Assembly (NCBI GenBank): GCA_037893245.1
Contig: JBAIAA010000110.1
Location: 1 to 64,000 of the forward strand
Direction of reading: 5' to 3'
From: Crossaster papposus
Taxonomy: Eukaryota > Echinodermata > Asteroidea > Velatida > Solasteridae
DNA: 64,000 bases
A model generated the notes under the pieces. It did no database searches and was not told the DNA's origin. It worked only from the letters and a program-made list of their open reading frames with translations. Position numbers and translations under genes: made by a program. Below, in pieces: positions 56,401 to 62,400 of this stretch; within the stretch, counting starts at the first letter, position 1; every line of letters begins with the position of its first letter.

Positions 56401-59400
56401 TTGTTCTGTCTTTTGTCATTTGATAAATCTTTTGTATTTCTCAGAGGGAATGGGTTTTTTTATGGATGATTTTTATTTTAAGGAGAGAAAAAAAATCCTT
56501 AATGCCTAGTTTTAGGGTTGAACAAGTTGGGCAGTTTGGCCAGTAACAAATTTAAAAACTGAAGTGCCATTTCTTTCTTTTTTATTTCTTTTTTATTTGT
56601 TGGTATTTAGAAAAGTCTTAATTTTGGGAGTAGAAGGAGCCTGTAGAAACTAAGGATTTTGTGCGTACTGCAACAAAAATGTGACCCCGTTTCAAAATTG
56701 TGCGAGTCCCTGCAAAGTTTACCCTCATTTTGTTGCCAAGTAATTACCGAAATGAAGCCAACAAGCCAGAAATCTCTAGGCGTGCCGCGGGCACGTGGAG
56801 CATGTAAGAATTGATTATATGCCAGGACTGTTTGCCTAAGAGGTGTTAAATATCCCAGTGTTTAGAGATTGGCATGGATTAAATTTCAACCATCGGCATG
56901 TCCCCGATCCTTAGGATATTATGCTGTACACGGCGCGCGGCGCCGGTGAAACCTCATTTTCAGAGACGAAGAGTGTTTGGTTGATTTTTATGTCAACCGC
57001 GATGGATTTTGTAAATTGGAAAAAATAAAGGGGCGTTCGGAAAGGTGGAAGTTCTCATAGAAGTAAATCAAAGTCACGAGTTAAGCTTAGAATTAGGCCA
57101 AATAAAAATAAATAAAAACTAGTTTGTTATCTGAACTTTTTGAAAAAAAGAAAAGAGGTTGAGGTGACATATTGGTGTTGACTTTGCGGCAGAATTATAT
57201 AGCGTGGCGTCATGTGATAATAATTAGATTCCACCCCTGCACACTATGCTCTGCAACTATTCGCATTTTTGTATCACTGTGGAGACATGGCTTTGTTCTC
57301 GTGTACAAAATGGTTAGAAAGTCGAGCACGTTTTTCAAAATGCTCTCATTTTAACCACAATTATTTTTCTGGGTTGAAATTTTGACCCAATATACCCTAT
57401 ATTATACCCTAACCCTAACCCATATCCTAACCTTAGTTTTTGAGTAATTTAAGTAAAATCAAAAAATCTAATTCGTGAAATTTCTATTGGGTCATCTATA
57501 GAAATTACCCTTTGGAGACCTTTTCACTCCCAATGTCCCCATTGTGTTCACGTCAATTGTTTTCTTTATGTGGCAGCTAAAATAGTCAGTGTACCAAATG
57601 TTATTCCAGTTGCACTCGCAAATGGGTTATTGCCAAATATGTCACATGTATTGGAAGCTTTTACCAAATTCCTGTATATATTTTGGGGGTTTTTCTTTTT
57701 CTCTTGTAGATGTACGGCATGACCTGGCTAGCGGACCTCCGAAACCTCATGGGGGAGCTAGAGGTGCTGATCATGCTGACGTCAGCAATCTGCCACGATC
57801 TCGACCACCCAGGATACAATAATGCTTATCAGGTACCAGTATAGAGTTTGTAGTAGGGTCAAGCAAAATTTATTGCAAGCAAATTATTTTTTCTTCTCAG
57901 GTTTTTTTTTAATGTTTTTTTTAATGGTTTTTTTTTAACTTTTTTTTTTATTTAAAAAAATTTTATATATTTTTTTGTAGGTCTGTTCTGATTGCACAAT
58001 CGTTTCTATAACGAGTTCCTGATAATTATAACGAGCAATGCAGATAGCGCAGATAGCGCAGAGTCATTTTACAACTGACAAGTTTGTGGGTGGTTAACAG
58101 GCTTTAAATGTACTCCACACACTGCATTTTCTGACAAGTTTGAAATGTTTCTCAGTCCTAGATTCGTGGGTTTTTTTCAACATTTTTGCAATGACTGACC
58201 TTGATTGAGTCGTTATATGTGACCATCCGCGACAAAAGGGCTGTAAAGCCGCCAGAGCTTATTTTGAGAAAAGGACCATTCAAATATGTAATAAAAAACA
58301 ATAAAAAACAAAGAATGTTCATATTCAGTGTTACTTGTTATACATGTACTTTTTTTGTAGCTACATGTATAACCATAAATACCCAACTATGTCTTGTAAT
58401 ACATGTACATCATTTTAAAGCTTATTTCTTGTAGATTTCATTTCTCTAAATATCTCAAAACTTCAAGATGCCTACTTTACAGCCCTTTCGTCGTGGACGA
58501 TCACATATGTAAAAAAAAGTGGCGTCAGGTTGCAACATTCTTTCACAAGAAGTATACTCTCTATTCTCTTTTTCTCCCTTTTTTTTAGGTCAACGCCAGA
58601 ACACAGCTAGCACTCAGGTATAACGACATCTCACCCCTCGAAAACCACCACTGTTCTGTAGCATTTCAAATTTTGGAAAAGGTGAGGGACCTCATTTTTG
58701 ATATAAACTTTGGGCTTTGTTCACGAGGCGGCCATTTTCAAATTAAAAGTTGAAAAAAAAAAATCTTCATTTTTGGAACTTGCAGATGGAAATAAAAGTC
58801 AATTACAAATTAATACTAGTCTTCTCTGATGAATAATTTAAAATGTGCGATTAAACATAAGGTGTTTTAAGTCGCATTAAAAACAAATTGAAACTGAGGC
58901 TAGAATGCAAAAACGGTCTGGCACCTTCCCATTCAACAGTTCACGATATATGAAATACAGTCAGGGAACACAACCAAAATGGCTTCCTCGGGAATAAGGT
59001 CCATACACTGTTCCTTTTTTTGTTTTTTGCTTGTTTTTTCACCTGTAACTTTAGCAGAAATGTTCCCGGACTAAACATTATTAGTTGCAGACCTGGGACT
59101 ATTTTCTTAGATAAACCTTTACTTCAGTAAATAAGTGAAGTGTGGGCAATAACGATCTTCCGTCACAGCTGAACGTGCAGCTGCAACGTGGTCGAAGGTG
59201 TGAAGCACGTAAAGGTGCCTCGGGCAGCTGCCACGCGACCCTCGTCTTAATGACGGCGCACATGCGAGATTGAAAGGGTCGATTTTTGCGAAGGGAGAAA
59301 AACTAGACTAGAGAAACAGTTTGTACATACGTGTCAGCTCACTCGCGACCCTAGCAGTGACAGGCTAGCAATTTACAAAATGTTCCAACCCCAGACACCA

Positions 59401-62400
59401 CCCCAGGGCACCACCCCCGGTCACCACCCTTCTGGTTTTTAACCCTGTTTTACGAAGCAAGAATTTTCCTGCTAAGCACATTTTTGTGCTTAGCAGCTAC
59501 ATGAAATTAGGCCCAGGTCTCCACAGGGTAGCGTTTTTGGAATCGCCCCTGCCAAGCCAACTTTTAAAATGTGAAAGACCACAAGAGTAAGATGCCCGCG
59601 ACGTCTCGAGAACTTTTCTTTTTCTGTCGTTTCTTGCAGCCTCACTGCAACATCTTCAAGAATGTGGGTCACGAGAGATTTAAACGGGTACGCGAGGGGA
59701 TGATCAGCTGTATCCTAGCAACGGACATGGCCAAACACAGCGAGATCCTCAACAAATTCAAGGCCACCGTGTCGGAGTTTGACTACTCTGAAAAAGAACA
59801 CATAAAACTGGTAATCGTCAAGACTGCTGTGTCACCTAAGCAAAGTCCTAAATTGTGAGAGGTTCTGGCAAAATGAGACGGAACTGGGCAGAGGTTGAAA
59901 GAGAGTTCTCTCGAGAATGATACAGTTCTCATTAAAATGCTGTTTGTTGGGGATCAATCGGACATTTTATTAACAAGTTATGGCTGTTTAAAGGATGCAT
60001 TTATTGATATATCGCAAAAGTAAAATGTTGAGAAAAGTCTTTTGAAGTTTCGAGTTTTGTACATGTGATATGGTAAAATTCCAATTATTTTTCCTTAAAA
60101 ACACTTTTATTCCACTTTTTCCATACTATTTCTCAATAAAATATAGTTAGCAGTCATATCAAAGGTCATCTTGGGATTAAAGGTCATATTGTGATCAAAG
60201 GTCATATTGTGATAAAAGGTCATATTGGGGTCAAAGTGTGAGGTCATTATGTCTTAGGCCTGTTTAACTAATTAACAGGCTGGTTACTTTTTTATGCCTC
60301 ATGTAGTTGATGCAGATTTGTATAAAGGTAGCGGACATCTCCAATGAGGCTAGACCGATGGACGTATCAGACCCCTGGATAGATTGCCTACTACAGGAGT
60401 TTTTTAACCAGGTACGAAATACATGTAGGTCCTCTCAGATTTCGTAGGGGTGTGGCGCGCAAAGAATGGCGTCATTATGTCATAGGTCTATTGCTTTCAG
60501 AATTTGAACAATTCAAATCGACTAGAGTATTTCTTCATCAGCCCTGAACTTCAACCCCATTCTAGATTTTAGCCCTGCACCACCCCAAACCACCCTCACT
60601 GCCCTAAACAGCCCCAAACCACCCTCACCGCCCCCAAATCACCCTCACTGCCCCAAACCACCCTCACTGCCCCAAACCATCCTAACCGACCTAAACCACC
60701 CCAATTTAGGGCAGAATTTAGGGCCAATTCATGCTTCACGCGAATGAAAAAAGCAAAGCGAATCTGACGTTACAAAACATTTCGCTGCGAAAGTTCACCG
60801 GAGTTGAAACGTGTTTAACTTTTTCGAATTTGCAGCGCGAAAACATGCCCCAACGACACAAATTCGCATTCGCTTTCGTATCAACATGTTCTGCATTGGT
60901 AGACATCGTGCAAGCCTAAACTGAAGCCAGTAATAATTTGTCCTGTGTGTCATCGTAGAGTGACGTTGAGAAGCTGCAAGGGTTACCAGTGGCACCCTTC
61001 ATGGATCGGGAGAAGGTCACCAAACCCTCGTCGCAGACCGGTTTCATCCGGTTCGTTCTGCTTCCGCTCTTCGAGGCCATCGGGATGTTACTTCCAAAGC
61101 TGGAGGTAGGTCTATAGCAGGGGAAATATTTTTTGGGGGGAGTTGTGACTGATCGGGAGTCAGGTTGGTGTTGCGGTTCTTTCCTTGCCTTCCACCGGGT
61201 TAGAATCCTGCCTGGACTAATACGTGGATTGGGTTTTCGGTCCCTGTTTGACTCTAGAGTTTTCCTCCCACCTCTAAAACTTTAATTTCTTTACATTGTC
61301 TTCTCTCACTGGGACCCATGGGAGAACTGAGAATTCCACTGAATGGGCTACATACCCAGTATAAATAAATAAAATGCCGAGGTCTCGTAGTCCAGAGCAT
61401 TGAATTTGTAATCTGCAGGTAAAGTTGCAGGTTGTGGGTTTGAGTCCGGCCTGGGACTTAGTGATACGTATGCCCTTAGGCAAGGCACTTTGTCACTCAT
61501 TGCTTCTCTCCACCGAGAAGTAAATAGGTACCTGTGAGGGCAGAGATGGTTATTGTGATTAATTTTAGCTGCTTTGCGCCGAAATGGCAGCATGGAGCTG
61601 TATACTCCCCAGGGAGCTGAGATGGTATTTGGAATGTTTTATGGGCCCAATGACCGGGGTAATAATGTGAGAGCGCCTTGAGTACCAGTCTCGGTAGATA
61701 CGGGCGCTATATAAGAAGTGCCTTTTATTATTATGATTAAATAAATAAATAAATGATACACGTAGAGTATGTCATGTCAAAGATACTTGGCTATAGGGGC
61801 ATCACAAAAAAAGCAAGTACATGTATAGGTATAATAACAAGCATTAACCTACATTTCTTCGAAAGGCAAATCTGTGATGGCCCTAAAGCCAAATATCTTT
61901 CCCATGACATACTCTGATGATACAAGCATGAAATTTGGCACAAGGTCAAAGACACAATTCACCCAAATATTTTCCCTATCGGCCCCACTAATTATATGAG
62001 ATAAGACTACATTTGAGAGAACTGTACCGTATTCGAGCCTTCTCTTTCCATAAACTGAGTAATAAACTATCCCATTCCTGCCGTGGCCGCAAATAGACCG
62101 GATCTCTCTCAAAATAATATGGTTGAAATATCGACTCGTTGGGCTGCCGCCCACGGCCAGCTGAGCTGAACAGGTGAATTTATGGTTCAGCGACTCACTA
62201 GTGATTGCCATTAACGTTTGTGTTTAAATATATAAAAAAAAGAATATAACAAAATCCAATGTATAATGAACAAGACATGGGATAAAGGCTGAGAGAAAAA
62301 TCTGACAGTAAAAAATTGTTGTCAGTCATGACCTAAATATTCAACTTCAATGTGAACAAAAAAATTGGCAAGGCGGGACTCGAACCTGCGACCTTCGGAA

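Larger units (their letters stand above)
50824..57709 (+). other. PDE9A intron, 6.9 kb
   Basis: GTAGGA...CTTGTAG. It contains a Family A MITE, the second hAT minisatellite and two C-family elements, one with an insertion. 51397-53509, 54248-54992 and 55822-57709 show only homopolymers (A-run near 51633, T-run near 52767) and short frames with no domain. Confidence 0.85.
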
